Source of the DNA: Paenibacillus sp. JCM 18996
Lineage (GTDB): Bacteria > Bacillota > Bacilli > Paenibacillales > NBRC-103111
Length of the DNA: 56,007 bases
Reading direction: 5' to 3'
Assembly: GCA_001313085.1 (NCBI GenBank)
Contig: BBFE01000023.1
Coordinates: 1-56,007 of the forward strand
Numbering within the stretch: position 1 is the first letter of the stretch; each line of letters begins with the position of its first letter. Below, in pieces: positions 10,475 to 23,583 of this stretch. A program made the position numbers and the translations under genes. A model generated the notes under the pieces. It saw nothing but the letters and a program-made list of their open reading frames with translations, did no database searches and was not told where the DNA came from.

Positions 10475-11975
10475 ATGTTGGGCTTTCTTCAGAAAATCGG
10501 AAAAGCGCTGATGCTTCCCGTCGCTACGCTGCCGGCCGCATCCATACTGCTGCGGTTCGGAAATATCGACTACGTGAAAGATTTTCATTTAGGGGCTTTT
10601 GGCGCTTTTCTGAACCGTTATATCGCTCCGTTTCTGGCCGCGGGCGGATCGGCGATTTTCGATTTTCTGCCGCTCATCTTCGCCGTCGGGGTCGCCATCG
10701 GACTGGCGGGCGATGCGGTGGCCGCACTTGCAGCGGTCATCGCCTACCAGGTCCTGGTGAATGTTCTGGCAAAGGTGCCTGCGGCTTTCACAACCTTCGT
10801 GGGTAAAGACGCGAAGCTGGATATGGGGGTTCTCGGCGGTATCATTGCCGGTCTGCTCGCCGCTTATCTGTACAAAAAAAATACCACAATATCCAGCTGC
10901 CCGATTGGTTGGGATTTTTTTCAGCGGCAAAAGGTTCGTGCCCATCATCACCTCTTTGAGCATGGTGGTGTTAGCCGTCATCTTGGGCTTGATCTGGGGA
11001 CCTATCCAGAATGCGCTGGACGTATTCGGACGCTGGATAGTCGGGCTGGGCGGAATAGGGGCCGCCATTTATACGATCGGCAACAGGCTGCTGCTTCCGT
11101 TCGGGCTCCATCATATTCTCAATTCCATCGCCTGGTTCCAGATCGGTTCCTTCACGGACGCCACAGGAAAGACCGTACACGGGGACCTTACCCGTTTCTT
11201 CGCCGGAGATAAAACGGCAGGCCTGTTCATGACCGGATTCTTCCAGATCATGATGTTCGCTTTGCCCGGCGCGGCGCTGGCCATAATACATACGGCCAAA
11301 CCGGACAAAAGAAAAGCCATCGCCTCCGTTTTCCTCGGCACTGCGTTCGCCTCTTTCCTGACCGGAATTACGGAGCCTTTGGAGTTTGCGTTTATGTTTG
11401 TCGCTCCGCTGCTGTTCGGTATTCATGCGGTCCTGTCCGGGGTATCGGCGTTTATTATGGCGGCTCTCGGAGTAAGGCACGGATTCGGCTTCTCCGCAGG
11501 GCTGATAGACTACTTGCTCAACTATCCCTTGGCGACGAAGCCGCTCTGGATCATCCCTGTCGGCCTTGTTTTCTTCGTCGTCTATTACGCGCTGTTCCGG
11601 TTCCTCATTGTAAAGCTGGACATCAAAACTCCGGGCAGGGAAGACGATGAACTGATCGAAGCGCCGCAGGATGATGCGCCGAAAGCAACTGCAGCAACAG
11701 GTTCGAAGCGGGCGGCAGGAGCAGCGGGGAAGGCCGGCATGACCGAGAAAGCGGAGCAGGTACTCACGGCGGTCGGAGGACATGATAATATCGTCAGCCT
11801 TGACGCCTGCATCACCCGTCTCAGAATGGTGGTCAAGGACGATAAGGCCGTAGATGACGCAAAGCTGAAGAAGCTGGGCGCTTCCGGTGTCATCCGTCTA
11901 GGGAACGGAGCGGTCCAAGCGATATTCGGGCCGCAGGCCGAACGGATCAAGGACGAAATGAACAAACTAAAATAA
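10475..11975 (+). CDS. nagE: PTS N-acetylglucosamine-type EIICB permease
   Basis: Membrane transporter that imports and phosphorylates an amino sugar. EIIC occupies the first 390 residues with about ten hydrophobic segments and motifs FLPLIFAVGVAIGLAGD and GITEPLEFAF. An Ala/Gly/Lys linker leads to EIIB with the phosphorylated cysteine in SLDACITRLRM. Two shifts, at A8 near 10875 (read as A6) and T7 near 10915 (read as T5), are bridged; corrected length about 498 residues. GlcNAc specificity is inferred from neighbouring nagA and nagB; glucose is an alternative. Confidence 0.88.
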
Positions 11976-12002
11976 GCTTTTTCCGACAGGAGTGATCTTT
12001 TT

Positions 12003-12282
12003 TTGAGAAATGAGTATGTGATTGAAAGCAGGCTGGGGATCCACGTGAGACCGGCCAAAAAAAATTGTGGAGACCGCGAAGAGCTACCCTTGCAAAGTAT
12101 ATTTCGAAAAGGACGGCAAGCAGCTGAACGCGAAAAGCCTGGTCAGTATTCTGGCGCTGTCCGCCAAATATAAAGATACCGTTGTGCTTGTTACGGAAGG
12201 GGAACAGGAAAACGAAGCACAAAAGGCGGTGGGGCAGATCCTGATCTCCCTTGCCGAAGAATCCCCTGAAGGAGTGAATTGA
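12003..12282 (+). CDS. ptsH: Phosphocarrier protein HPr
   Basis: Carries phosphate from EI to EIIA. The active histidine sits in GIHVRPAKK and a regulatory-serine-like position in AKSLVSILALS, comparable to HPr Ser46. It is HPr rather than Crh, because the histidine is kept. The start is a TTG at 12003 behind AGGAGTGAT with a T7 run that is probably two bases too long. One shift, at the A8 run 12057-12064 (read as A7), is bridged. About 92 residues. The stop overlaps the ptsI start. Confidence 0.85.
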
Positions 12283-14025
12283 TATTGCTGCTGCAGGGAA
12301 TCGGAGCCGCCGGCGGTTACGCTTTGGGCATTGCGAAGGTGATGCGAAGCGCTGTGCGTACAGAAGAGAAGCAATATATCGATGCGGATCAGGCAGGCGC
12401 GGAATCGGAACGGCTTCAGAAGGCGATTAGCAGAAGCGCTGCAGAAATCGGCAGGATCGCTTCGGACCTCACCGCCAAAGGGCTCGGGGATGAGGCAGAA
12501 ATTATGGAGGGACATCTTCTGCTGTTGGAGGATGACGAGCTTGTGGGCCGGGCCCAGGAGCTTATCGCCGTGGAACATCTGGACGCCGCGTCGGCGATGG
12601 CCGCAGCGATGGGCGAGGTAGTCGCAGTGCTCGAAGGGCTCGATGATCCTTACCTGCGCGAGCGGACAGCCGACATTCGGGATGTGAGCCAAAGGATCAT
12701 CAGGAATCTTGACGGCGGGACGGAGGAGACATTGTCTGCAGGGAACGAGAAAATCATCCTGATCGCCGAGGAATTGACGCCTTCCCAGACCGCCCAGCTG
12801 GATCCCGAGGTATTCGGGGGATTTGTGACCAAAGTCGGGGGCAAAACATCGCACTCCGCCATTATGGCCCGCTCCTTGGGAGTGCCGGCGGTCTCGGGAA
12901 TAGGCGATTCGCTTGCTTCCATTCCGGACGGCCAGATCGTGGCGATTGACGGAAACGAAGGGAAGGTCTATGTAAACCCCGATCAGGAACTGGTCGCCCG
13001 CTTCCGGAGCCTGGTTGCGAAAAAAACAATGCCTCTACCGAGAGATTCCAACCATTTTTTGGTAAGAAAACGGTGTCCGCAGACGGCAAACAGGTAGAGC
13101 TGGTATCGAATATCGGTTCTAGTCAGGACGCCCAAACCGCCAAAAAAGAACGGGGCGGAAGGGGTAGGCTTGTTCAGGACGGAGTTTCTGTACATGGGCA
13201 GGGACACCCTGCCGACCGAAGAGGAGCAGCTGAGCAGCTATGCTGAAGTTGTGAAAGAATTCGGAGCCGAAGCCCCGGTTGTAATCAGGACGATGGATAT
13301 AGGAGGAGACAAGGAGCTGCCCATTCTTAACCTGGCCAAGGAGGACAACCCTTTTCTGGCTACAGGGCCATTCGAATCTGCCTGGAAGAGCCGGAGCTGT
13401 TCAAGACCCAGCTGCGGGCGATTCTGCGGGCTAGCGCGTTCGGGAATATAAAGATCATGTTTCCGATGGTCGCCACTTTGTCGGAATGGCGCAAAGCCGC
13501 CTCTCTGCTGCAGGAGGCCAGGGAGGAGCTAGACCGTGAAGGCATAAAGTACTCTCCCGATATAGAAACCGGCATTATGATCGAAATCCCTGCTGCGGCT
13601 TTGCTCGCAGATCAATTTGCCAAAGAGGTCGATTTTTTTCTCTATAGGAACCAACGATCTGGTACAGTATACGATGGCGGCGGACCGGATGAACGAGAAG
13701 GTGTCGCATTTGAATGATGCTTTGAACCCATCGGTGCTGCGTTTGATTCAAGGGGTCATTCGGGCGGCGCATGACAACGGCAAATGGGTTGGAATGTGCG
13801 GCGAAATGGCCGGCCAGCCTCACGCCGTGCCGATTCTGCTAGGGATGGGATTGGATGAATTCAGCATGAGCTCCCGGTCTATCCTCAGGACGAGAGCCTT
13901 GATCAGCGGCTTGAAGCAGGAACAAATGAAGGGACTGGCTGCAGCTGTCCTTCAGTTCGGTGATGCGGAGGAAATTAAAAAAGCACGTGGAACGGCAGGT
14001 GCCCGAAATCCTGGAATATGTTTAG
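12279..14025 (+). CDS. ptsI: PTS enzyme I (PEP-protein phosphotransferase)
   Basis: Autophosphorylates from PEP and donates to HPr. The phosphohistidine domain shows [19 protein letters not shown] and the PEP-binding barrel [27 protein letters not shown] and [19 protein letters not shown]. Raw breaks at A7 near 13020, T6 near 13055, A6 near 13142, a short G run near 13362, T7 near 13631 and A6 near 13977 are bridged; the corrected frame ends VPEILEYV at TAG 14023-14025. TTG 12279 or 12285 can be the start; both follow AAGGAG. Last gene of the PTS operon. Confidence 0.9.
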
Positions 14026-14151
14026 CGCTGCCCAAAAAAACGTGTGGATTTGCTCAACGTGTGGATTGCTCACTGGTTTGGTGACGATAATCCATTCGTT
14101 TTTTTTTTTGCTTGCCGATATTGCTTTTTTTATAAAATAGTGTTATTATTT

Positions 14152-14166
14152 AATTGTTAAACAATT
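14152..14166. promoter_or_regulatory. Palindromic operator in front of the first MarR gene
   Basis: AATTGTTAAACAATT is a perfect 7-base inverted repeat around one base. It lies between a TATAAAAT-like sequence and the marR start. A second element, AGTATAACAAT at 14179-14189, lies downstream and recurs upstream of the other MarR gene at 31.7 kb. Probably an autoregulatory MarR site (inference). Confidence 0.5.
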
Positions 14167-14203
14167 TAAATATTATACAGTATAACAATAGAGGTGTAAG
14201 GCG

Positions 14204-16294
<2,091 letters not shown>

Positions 16295-16309
<15 letters not shown>

Positions 16310-16570
16310 ACCTTGTTCGATTGCATACTGTACAATGGATGACTGGATACGGAGCTGTCACTCCTTATACCGGTCGTATCTTTGGTCGATTTCCTTTGCC
16401 ATGGAGCGGTATTTTCTGGTTTCCTCGACAATCGGATCGATTTTGGCCTGGATACGGATTTCCGTTCTGACCGGGAGCTGCCGTCTGGCAGCTTCTCCGG
16501 TATCCTGCTTTTCCAGCTCTCCTTCGGTTAAAGATTGCGCAAGCTCCTGCTCAAGATCTTTTGGTTCCAT
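16295..16570 (-). CDS. Small hypothetical protein with an in-frame TGA
   Basis: Acidic, helical protein starting at ATG 16570 behind GGATGGGG. The raw frame stops at TGA 16358-16360 after 70 residues (ending YDRYKE). Beyond that TGA the same frame continues for 20 plausible residues (QLRIQSSIVQYAIEQGLHYA) to TAG at 16295-16297, which suggests a nonsense change or sequencing error in a gene of about 91 codons. It is convergent with the exporter and overlaps its last bases. No family recognised. Confidence 0.5.
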
Positions 16571-16663
16571 TCTTTCCCCATCCTTTCTTTCTCTTTGCTT
16601 TTACTGCTACTATTAGATTACCCATTTTTTGCTATCGTTTCCCGTCGTACAACTAAAACTCGC

Positions 16664-17657
16664 TTATTTTTTTATTATACATTCGCCCTGATCTACAGCT
16701 GTAATGGTTTTAAGCCTAATTCTATACAAATGATCTCCCCAAACTGCTCTCATGTTTTCGTCCTCAAGCGGTATTTTGTTGATCGAAGCCACAAACATTT
16801 CTCCGTTGTATCGGATTATTACCTTATGGTGATTCTCATCTTGCAAGACAATGCCTTCCGTTCCTTCGAATTGCGGTGTGTGCGGCGTAATTAAACTCAG
16901 TGTGATATCGTGTGTCACGCGTTCCAATTGAAAGTTATCCTTGATTTCAATACATGGGTAAGAATCACGAATGAGACTTATTGAACGCATCCAGCTTTTA
17001 ATCCCGGCAGAATCAGGGTATGCTCCCGCGATGTTCATCGATAACGATGCTGTCGTATCGGGGAGCCTTCACAATATATGATGAATTGACCGATGTCTTT
17101 AAGATTATGGCTTTCATCGTTGTGCCCTCCCTTAGCGGCCAGGTACAACCCCTTGGACGAGCCCTCCTGCTCCCGTGCAACCATCACTTGTATCCCGTCA
17201 AGCCATGCATCCCTGATGTAAGGAGATTCTCCGGTATAATTCTCTATTTCGGTATAATTAAATAAAGCCGGCAATAGGCGAGACATTGACGAGAACTCTA
17301 TATTGGTTGCTTCCTCTCGCTTTTTTTTCTTCAGCACCATTGCTTCCAGTCCGGACAGCCTGGCATCTTCAATACGGCGCCCATATCGGTATGTAAGTTC
17401 GGCGGGGATATGTACCTTAGCCGGACTGTCAGCAAAGTTGGCATAAAAGTAATCATCAATAAAAGCTTTATAAATATAACGGCCTGCTTGTTGAATAAGA
17501 GGTTCTTGGTATACATCAATCTTTCCGTCGGAGACACCGTAAAGCATTTCAAATCACAACCGCCATCTGAATGGAGCTGCCCAATATAATTATCCAACTG
17601 CACATCGTCTTTGACCACCGCTGCTTCACGTTTTGCCGTGTCGAGTATTCTGCACAT
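16664..17657 (-). pseudogene. Heparinase II/III-like protein, N-terminally truncated with an internal gap
   Basis: The central part LYLAAKGGHNDESHN and the beta-sheet C-terminal part (LIRDSYPCIEIKDNFQLE onward) match heparinase II/III-family polysaccharide lyases, usually 600 or more residues. Here the N-terminal catalytic helical domain is missing. About 50-60 residues are also missing at 17035-17045, between EGSPI and the DSAGIKSWMRSI region, where the strand carrying the conserved tyrosine and the FSS/R segment should lie. Homopolymer shifts alone cannot explain those losses. A decayed glycosaminoglycan-degradation gene. Confidence 0.6.
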
Positions 17658-17744
17658 CTTGTTTACAGAAATTTTTACTATAATTGTTTATCTGCATGAT
17701 AGTAAGATTAAATATGTACGAAATCCATTTCCGGAGGTAATCTC

Positions 17745-18225
17745 ATGAACCATCAATTTTTTTTCCTCTCCCGTCATGATCACCATTTGGAAAAAACACC
17801 CTCATTTCGGACACACAATAACCAACGATTCCTACGGTCATCAACTTCATCCATTATCCCTACATGCTCCTGTTGTTCACGTGAAAGCCCAGATCACAAA
17901 AGTATTGCCCGACGCCAAAGCCAAGGGTGCCATGCACCATCATCTATTCGTACAGATCACGGACTTACTTCAGATCCGGGGCGCGGATAGCTCTATCATT
18001 GATATGCAGAAAGAAACTTTCGTTGCGATTCGGTACGGGGATCATCTTGGAATTAAACAACCAATTCCCGACCTTGCGGTCGGACAACCGATCGAACTGC
18101 AAGGTGAATATGTGGACGAGAACCATGTATATCTGACACCGGATAACCGCGAAGGAGATCCCGTTATTCATTTCACTCACAGTCCCGTCGGATACGTAAT
18201 CTATGAAGGAAAGGAATATCAATGA
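17745..18225 (+). CDS. DUF3465-family protein
   Basis: About 157 residues. The ATG at 17745 has GGAGGT 8 bases upstream; the T8 run at 17757-17764 shifts the raw frame and is bridged. The pattern MHHHLFVQIT, VGQPIELQGEY, GDPVIHFTHSPVGYVIYEGKEYQ (in pieces) fits DUF3465, a small beta-rich family known mainly from Gammaproteobacteria and thought to bind nucleic acid or ligand in an OB-like fold. No signal peptide is visible. Function unknown. Confidence 0.55.
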
Positions 18226-18646
18226 GCTGCAAAGTAGTGGCTGTATAAGAAACTATCTGCGTTAAGCAAATGGCTGCCATCTTTGGCGGCCTATATGTTG
18301 TTATGCTATTGGACATTGGTTGGGGCAGGTTTATTCAAATCAAAATAGGCAGAATCCTTCCTAAACCATCGACTATTGTGCATCCTGCGGCATCTGATAT
18401 CCTTTTCCATTGCCTTTCAACCTCCCCTGATAACCAATTTTACTTATTATATATTCCATATACTAGAGATAGAAATCAAAAAAATGATAAATAGATGAAA
18501 GACGCATATAATGAACCCGATGGGGGAAAACGTACAAAATGCACGTGGACTTCAAGCCCGATTTAAAATAGTTCCGGATTAATTGAGGGTGTGAGTCGCA
18601 GCGGGCACTCCTAGCTTTTTTTTCAAACGGGAAAGGGGCGGTTTGG
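18226..18646. other. Intergenic region without a convincing gene
   Basis: About 420 bases between the DUF3465 gene and ykfA. AT-rich from 18430 on. One open frame (18270-18494) lacks a ribosome binding site and family features. A GGGAAAGGGGCGG purine stretch just before 18647 serves ykfA. I see no riboswitch or RNA gene. Confidence 0.4.
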
Positions 18647-19580
18647 ATGAATGAACGGATAAAACCGCGGCGGTTATATCCCGGGGATACGGTAGGCATT
18701 ACGGCACCGGCCAGCTGGGGTGACAGGGAGCAGGTGAAAGCGGCTGCAGCTTGTTTGGTAAAGTTGGGGCTGCAGGTGCGGCTGGGCGAGAGCTTGTCGA
18801 AGCAGCACGGCTACTTGGCCGGAACGGATGAGGAGAGAGCACGGGAGTTGAACGGCTTGTTTGCCGATCCCGAGATCAAAGCGATCATCTGCGCGCGCGG
18901 GGGTTACGGCACAGGGAGAATCGCAGACATGCTTGACTATGGCATGATACGGGCCAACCGAAAATTTTCTGGGGATATAGCGACATTACCTTTTTTTGCA
19001 TGCGTCGATTGGAAAGTACGCGGGATTGGTTACTTTCCACGGTCCGATGATGATCGATCTGGGTCAAGACAGCCCTCATCCGCTCACCGTTCAAAATTAC
19101 GAAACGCTCATGCAGCCATCCGTTCTGCGCTATACGGAAGAAATATCGCCGCTTGATACTTTAGTGGAAGGAGAAGCCTTTGGCCCCATCGTCGGCGGGA
19201 ACCTCTCCTTGCTCGTAAGCACTCTCGGAACTCCGTACGAGCTGGATACGAGAGGCAAAATCTTTTTTATAGAGGAAATCGACGAAGAACCTTACCGGCT
19301 CGACCGGATGCTGAACCAACTGCGCCTGGCGGGCAAATTTGCCGATGCAGCGGGGATTCTCGTCTGTGATTTTAACAATTGTGAGCCGAACAAACGCAGG
19401 GCCTCTCTTACATTGGAGCAAATTATCGGGGACCACATTATTTCCGCGGGGAAGCCGACGCTGGCGGGGTTTAAGATCGGCCACTGCTCCCCGAATATCG
19501 CGGTTCCGATGGGTATCAAAGCAAGATTAAGCACGCGTGACAAATTGCTGGAATGTACTGAACCCGGTGTAGAGGCATAA
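18647..19580 (+). CDS. ykfA: LD-carboxypeptidase (MccF/YkfA family)
   Basis: Serine peptidase S66 that cleaves the L,D bond of murein tetrapeptides for recycling. Motifs: VGITAPAS at the N-terminus, ARGGYGTGRI with the catalytic Ser-equivalent region, IFWGYSDITFLH, the VGGNLSLL stretch and a C-terminal FKIGHCSPNIAVPMG with the catalytic His. A one-base gap in a C run near 18959 and the T7 run at 18990-18996 (read as T5) are bridged. About 310 residues. It lies directly upstream of an NlpC/P60 gene, as in B. subtilis ykf. The exact gene name is by analogy. Confidence 0.85.
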
Positions 19581-19591
19581 GGAGGCGGCGT

Positions 19592-19702
19592 ATGAAGCGT
19601 AGGGAAGCAGTGAGGCAGTTGGCAGCGCTGAACAAGCTGTCGGGCGGTGTCCTGGGCATTCACGTAATGGCACAGCGCCAAAACGCGGGGGTGGGAGCAT
19701 GA
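19592..19702 (+). CDS. 36-residue ORF between ykfA and ykfC homologues
   Basis: The ATG at 19592 has a strong AAGGAGG site and its stop overlaps the next start (ATGA), so it is probably translated. It is basic at the N-terminus (MKRREAVRQLAALNK) with no recognisable domain. In B. subtilis this position holds ykfB, the L-Ala-D/L-Glu epimerase; here only this short frame remains. It may be a leader peptide, a remnant or a new small protein. Confidence 0.4.
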   Translation: MKRREAVRQLAALNKLSGGVLGIHVMAQRQNAGVGA

Positions 19703-20734
19703 GGGGAATCAAGCGCATGACGGCAGCGGTGTCCGTCGCTACGGTATGGAACCATCCTGAATCGCCTCGGCCTATGGATGTGCCTGCGCTGCTGAATCCG
19801 GTGCAGATTGCGGAATGGCTGAAGCGGATGACGGTGGACGACAAGCTGAATTTGTACGAGGAGAACCGGGTTCAGACGCAGATTTTGTACGGCACTTCCG
19901 TTATTGCCGCCGAAGAGCGGGAGGATTGGGTTAAAGTGCTTATACCGGAGCAGGGTACCCGGAAAGAGGCTGCAGGCTATCCCGGTTGGGTGCCAAGAAG
20001 GCAGCTCGTCGAAGCAGCGGAATATACGCCAGGCTCCAAGCGGACGGAAGCCAACGTTGACCCATCCGCTGCGAAGCGGGTCGAAGTGGTGTCGAAGAAG
20101 GCGTGGTTGTACAGCAGCCCGTCGGAGCCGTTGATCGAATTGAGCTTCCTTACCTCGCTGCCGGTCCTGGAAGAAGCGCTTGGCTGGGTGAAGGTGCAAA
20201 CACCGGATGGCGCAGCTTTTTTTTGCAAACCGGAGATGTCCGAATCATCGGGGGCGAAGGCCCTCTGGCTTCTATGCCTGCAGAAGGACATAACGACCGC
20301 GGAAGCCACGAACTCGAGCTGACCGATGTCCCTCTTGCTCCCACGCCTGCTGTCAGACACATAGGGCATGGAATTGTCGAGCAAGGCACGAGATTTCTGG
20401 GCCTGCCTTACCTGTGGGGCGGCGTCTCTTCTTATGGTTACGATTGCTCGGGGTTTGCGTACAGCATGCACAGATATTTCGGTATCTCCATCCCGAGAGA
20501 CGCTTCAGACCAGGCGAAGCAGGGAGCGCTTATCGAGAAGGAACACCTGCAACCGGGCGATCTGCTTTTTTTTGCTTATGAAGAAGGGAAGGGTTCTATC
20601 CACCATGTAGCATTTACGCCGGGGACAACCGGATGATCCACTCGCCGGAATCGAAGAGCTGCGTAGAGATAGTGGATTTGGCAAGCTACAAACTGGCAAA
20701 CGAGCACTGTTTGTCGAGACGGTACTGGGGATAG
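19699..20734 (+). CDS. ykfC: NlpC/P60 murein peptide endopeptidase (YkfC type)
   Basis: Cysteine peptidase that cuts gamma-D-Glu-diamino acid bonds. Two SH3b-like segments occupy roughly residues 20-170. The papain-like domain follows with YLWGG, the catalytic Cys in GYDCSGF, the His in SIHHVAFYAGD and IHSPES. There is no signal peptide, as expected for cytoplasmic recycling. The T8 run at 20218-20225 and a one-base gap near 20613 are bridged; stop TAG 20732-20734. The gene ends 9 bases before the left end of the transposon-like element. Confidence 0.85.
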
Positions 20735-20743
20735 TCAGACAAT

Positions 20744-20784
20744 AGAAAAAAAAGCCAGGGAAACGGTTTAACGGGTTCCGTTTT
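20744..20784 (+). repeat. Left inverted end of the transposon-like element
   Basis: A8-GCC, a GGAAAC...GGTTCC hairpin and CCGTTTTGAGGTGCAA, inverted relative to 24061-24107. Read toward ykfC on the minus strand the hairpin is followed by GGC and T8, an outward-facing terminator. Confidence 0.65.
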
Positions 20785-20843
20785 GAGGTGCAAGAGGGAG
20801 AAATGGCATCAAAATTGACAACGGGTTTGACAAGATTTTGAAT

Positions 20844-20876
20844 CAAAAAAAGGGTGGCAAATGCCACTCTTTTTTT
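20844..20876. terminator. Bidirectional terminator inside the element
   Basis: A7 at 20844-20850, the stem GTGGCA/TGCCAC with an AA loop, then T7. It lies downstream of the acetyltransferase gene on the minus strand and just inside the left end. Confidence 0.75.
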
Positions 20877-20971
20877 ATCAACGTAGTTTTCGTTTGAACA
20901 AACTATAAAACAGCGGTCGTTTGAGCAATTGCAATCCGATGATGGAACAAGTTGGTTGTGTGAATTATGGG

Positions 20972-21489
20972 TTACTGAAAGAATGAATTCGGATATCTGA
21001 GCTCCCCTTTGATTTCATGAATTTTATTCTCCGATATCGCAAACACCATAAAAAAACGTTGTCGGGAACATTGAATTGCTTCAGGTCAAATCCATATTCT
21101 CTCGCTGGTTTAAATCCAAATTTTGATAGTACGTTGGATGTCCGATTAAGAACACAAAGTCATACCCCAAATTTGCGCATCTTTTTTAAACCCTCTTGAA
21201 TTAGTTTGCCACCTATCCCTGTTTTCTGATGAGAAGGCTTTACTGCGATAGGAGCAAGGACAATAACCTCGCATTGCTTTTCATTTTCAATAATTTCAGC
21301 TTTGCTAAATAAAGCATGACCGACTACTTCCTCGCTTTCTTCTGCGACTAGCGACAATTCAGGAATAAATCCTTCGGATGTTCTGATTCTTTGGACAAGC
21401 CTAGACTCATCCTCCCTATTTCCAAAAGCTAAATAATTCAATTCAAACACATCGTCATAGTCACTTAATCTCTCTGTTCTGATTTCCAT
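20972..21489 (-). CDS. GNAT-family N-acetyltransferase
   Basis: The first 109 residues are intact and contain the acetyl-CoA-binding signature IAVKPSHQKTGIGGKLI and the strand LSLVAEESEEVVGHALF. After frame changes near 21170-21185 and at later A/T runs the frame resumes with HPTYY, FGFKPAREYGFDL and VPDNVF, then IKGELRYPNSFF, ending at 20972, as in YhbS/YjdJ-type GNATs of about 170 residues. The substrate is unknown. It lies inside the transposon-like element, downstream of the transposase, and may be cargo. Confidence 0.7.
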
Positions 21490-21623
21490 ATTGACTTTCC
21501 CATCCTTCTCCTCAGTTTAGATAACTTGATAATACTACGATTTAATTCGTAGGGTGTGGGAATTATCCTATATATTAAAATTTTCCCGAAGTTTGGTTAA
21601 CTTCGGGCAGAAGCGTTATTGTC

Positions 21624-23583
21624 CTATTTGAAATAAACAATATCCTTCAGGGTGTATTGCCTGTCTGCAATCCCGATGCGTTGTGCAGGAGTCGCTTCAA
21701 CGCCGTCATACGATTTGTATGGCATGCAAAAGTTGTAATACGTCCGAAGAATGGTTTCGGCGTAATGAGCATACTTTGGATTGAAATTGGCGTAAATATA
21801 GCTTTTGCCGTCACCTCTCGCCGTTACCAACGGTCTTTCCAATACAGAAATCCTTCGACGAATTTGTTGTAAGAAGCGTTTACAGATTTATCGTTAATCT
21901 GAAGCACCATATTCGCAATGTCTTTCGGGTCATAGGAGGACAAATCCGTAGTGCAATCGACTAATCGAATCCCTTGATCAAGCGTCGGCATCGGGTGCTC
22001 TATCGGGTTCTTCGCCCATCGCAAATGAAATTTGCCGCCGACGTTGACTTGCTCATGAAACGTATGGGTTTTGAACATTTCTCGGAGCTTCAAGAACGCC
22101 ATTTTACTGAGCGACATCTTGTGATATCCGTTGCTTTGCCCCCACGCAACCAGGTTACTTCTAGCTTTAAGGCTCTCCCTAAAAGCATCTCGACGACTTT
22201 TGCTGCGGTCAATTTTGCAAAGAAAATGATGTGCCGCGAATAGCCTAATCTCTCTTGCGAACACCCGATTAATGGCGGTCATGATGGAGTAATCTTCATC
22301 GGTCACAAATCGCCATTCATCAGCTTTTACCATTTGTTTTATCCACCACAAATGGGCGATGGTCGTGTACGTTGAATTCACGTGTAAACCGTCAATGTAC
22401 TTCTTCCTGCGGTTGAATTCGCCCAACTCTTCGCGGTATTGGGCGTCAGTTTGCGTGTCGTTGCTTGTCGGCGGCTGCGGAGCATAAGAAAATCTGAGCC
22501 TTGCGTTTTTTTTGAACGAATTCGTTTAAATGGTCGTCCTTATATAACGCTGTGTCCCTCTCGATGTCGTCCATATTGACGAACCAATCATACGCAACGT
22601 CAGACCTGAATATATAGCGAGTATGCAAGTCGCTCGTGACGACAATGTGCGTCGCAAACTGTTTTTTTTGCTCCAAATCATCGTATCTAATCGAACCCTG
22701 ACCCTTTTTTGCGGACATTATTCAGAAAATAAATCATCTTGTCTGTGTTCAACCACATTACACCATATTTCTTTGAAGCGAAGGCTTTGGCTTCGTGGCG
22801 CTCTAGAAACTCTAAGCACTTCTTGTAAAGCCACTCCAGCTTGGCATAGTACGTTTCGGAACCGATTTGCAAGATTTCACACGTACGCTTGACGGGCGTC
22901 CGATTTACAAGGCATTGTGCGAGGGATAAAAGTACATCGTTGCGTTTCTGATGATACGCGAACGATTCACGCTGCGAAGGAAGCACGTTGGTCATCTTTT
23001 TTGCAGACTTTGCACCGCCATTTTTTGGGAATTGCCGCTGCTCTTGCCTTTCTTATGGAACTCATTGGGGTACGTGAAGGGCGTAAGTGAACTGTTCGAG
23101 CAGCCAGTCCGATGAAATTCGTAGTTTGGTTCCATGTCCTGCACGTTGTCAATTGTCGCAAGACGAGCTATTTCCTCAGCGACCGACCAATTGGACAAAG
23201 GCTGGGTTGTGCAGTCCCATGTCATACCCACCCCAGGGCGAATTGGATCAGGATTACAGACAATGGACTGACTACCGTGTTTAAGACTACCGCTTAGTTT
23301 ATATCGGCTTGGTTTCATCGGAATTGTCTCAAATTTTTTGCTGTGGCAGCCCAATCCACTTACAAAATGGATTTGTACAAGCGTTCATTTGAATTTGATG
23401 TGAAACCCCGTTCGAATGAATGGTAACTGGCTTAAACAGCAAATCACGGTATTTATGAGCAAATTTCAGAGGAGGTAGCAGGAGATAATCCTTCGACCGC
23501 GAATTTATCTCACTATCCGATAATGGTCGCTCGACAACGATTATGTTGTCCTCTAAAGTTGTGAGCCGTTTTAATTTAGACAA
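21624..23583 (-). CDS. Large zinc-ribbon DDE-type transposase
   Basis: About 640 residues once breaks near 23339, 22996, 22710, 22672, 22505 and a G-run gap near 21836 are bridged. In order: an N-terminal Cys pair CTNPFC and a later CNP...WDC pair, an IS1/InsA-like zinc ribbon ending RCKVC, a helix-turn-helix (VKRTCEILQIGSETYYAKL), then a putative catalytic core with Asp in VVTSDLHT and RSD, an Asp cluster VTDEDYS followed by ARE, and a basic stretch. The acidic residues fit an RNase H/DDE fold but I cannot align them. TTG at 23583 overlaps the stop of the upstream small gene (TTGTCTAA), implying coupling. Confidence 0.6.

Noticed and set aside
18270..18494. 74-codon frame in the gap before ykfA
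   Set aside because: No ribosome binding site, mixed composition and no recognisable motif; kept only as intergenic sequence.
21624..23583. Group II intron or retron in the transposase region
   Set aside because: No reverse transcriptase motifs (YxDD), no domain V-like hairpin; the proteins show a zinc ribbon and helix-turn-helix instead.
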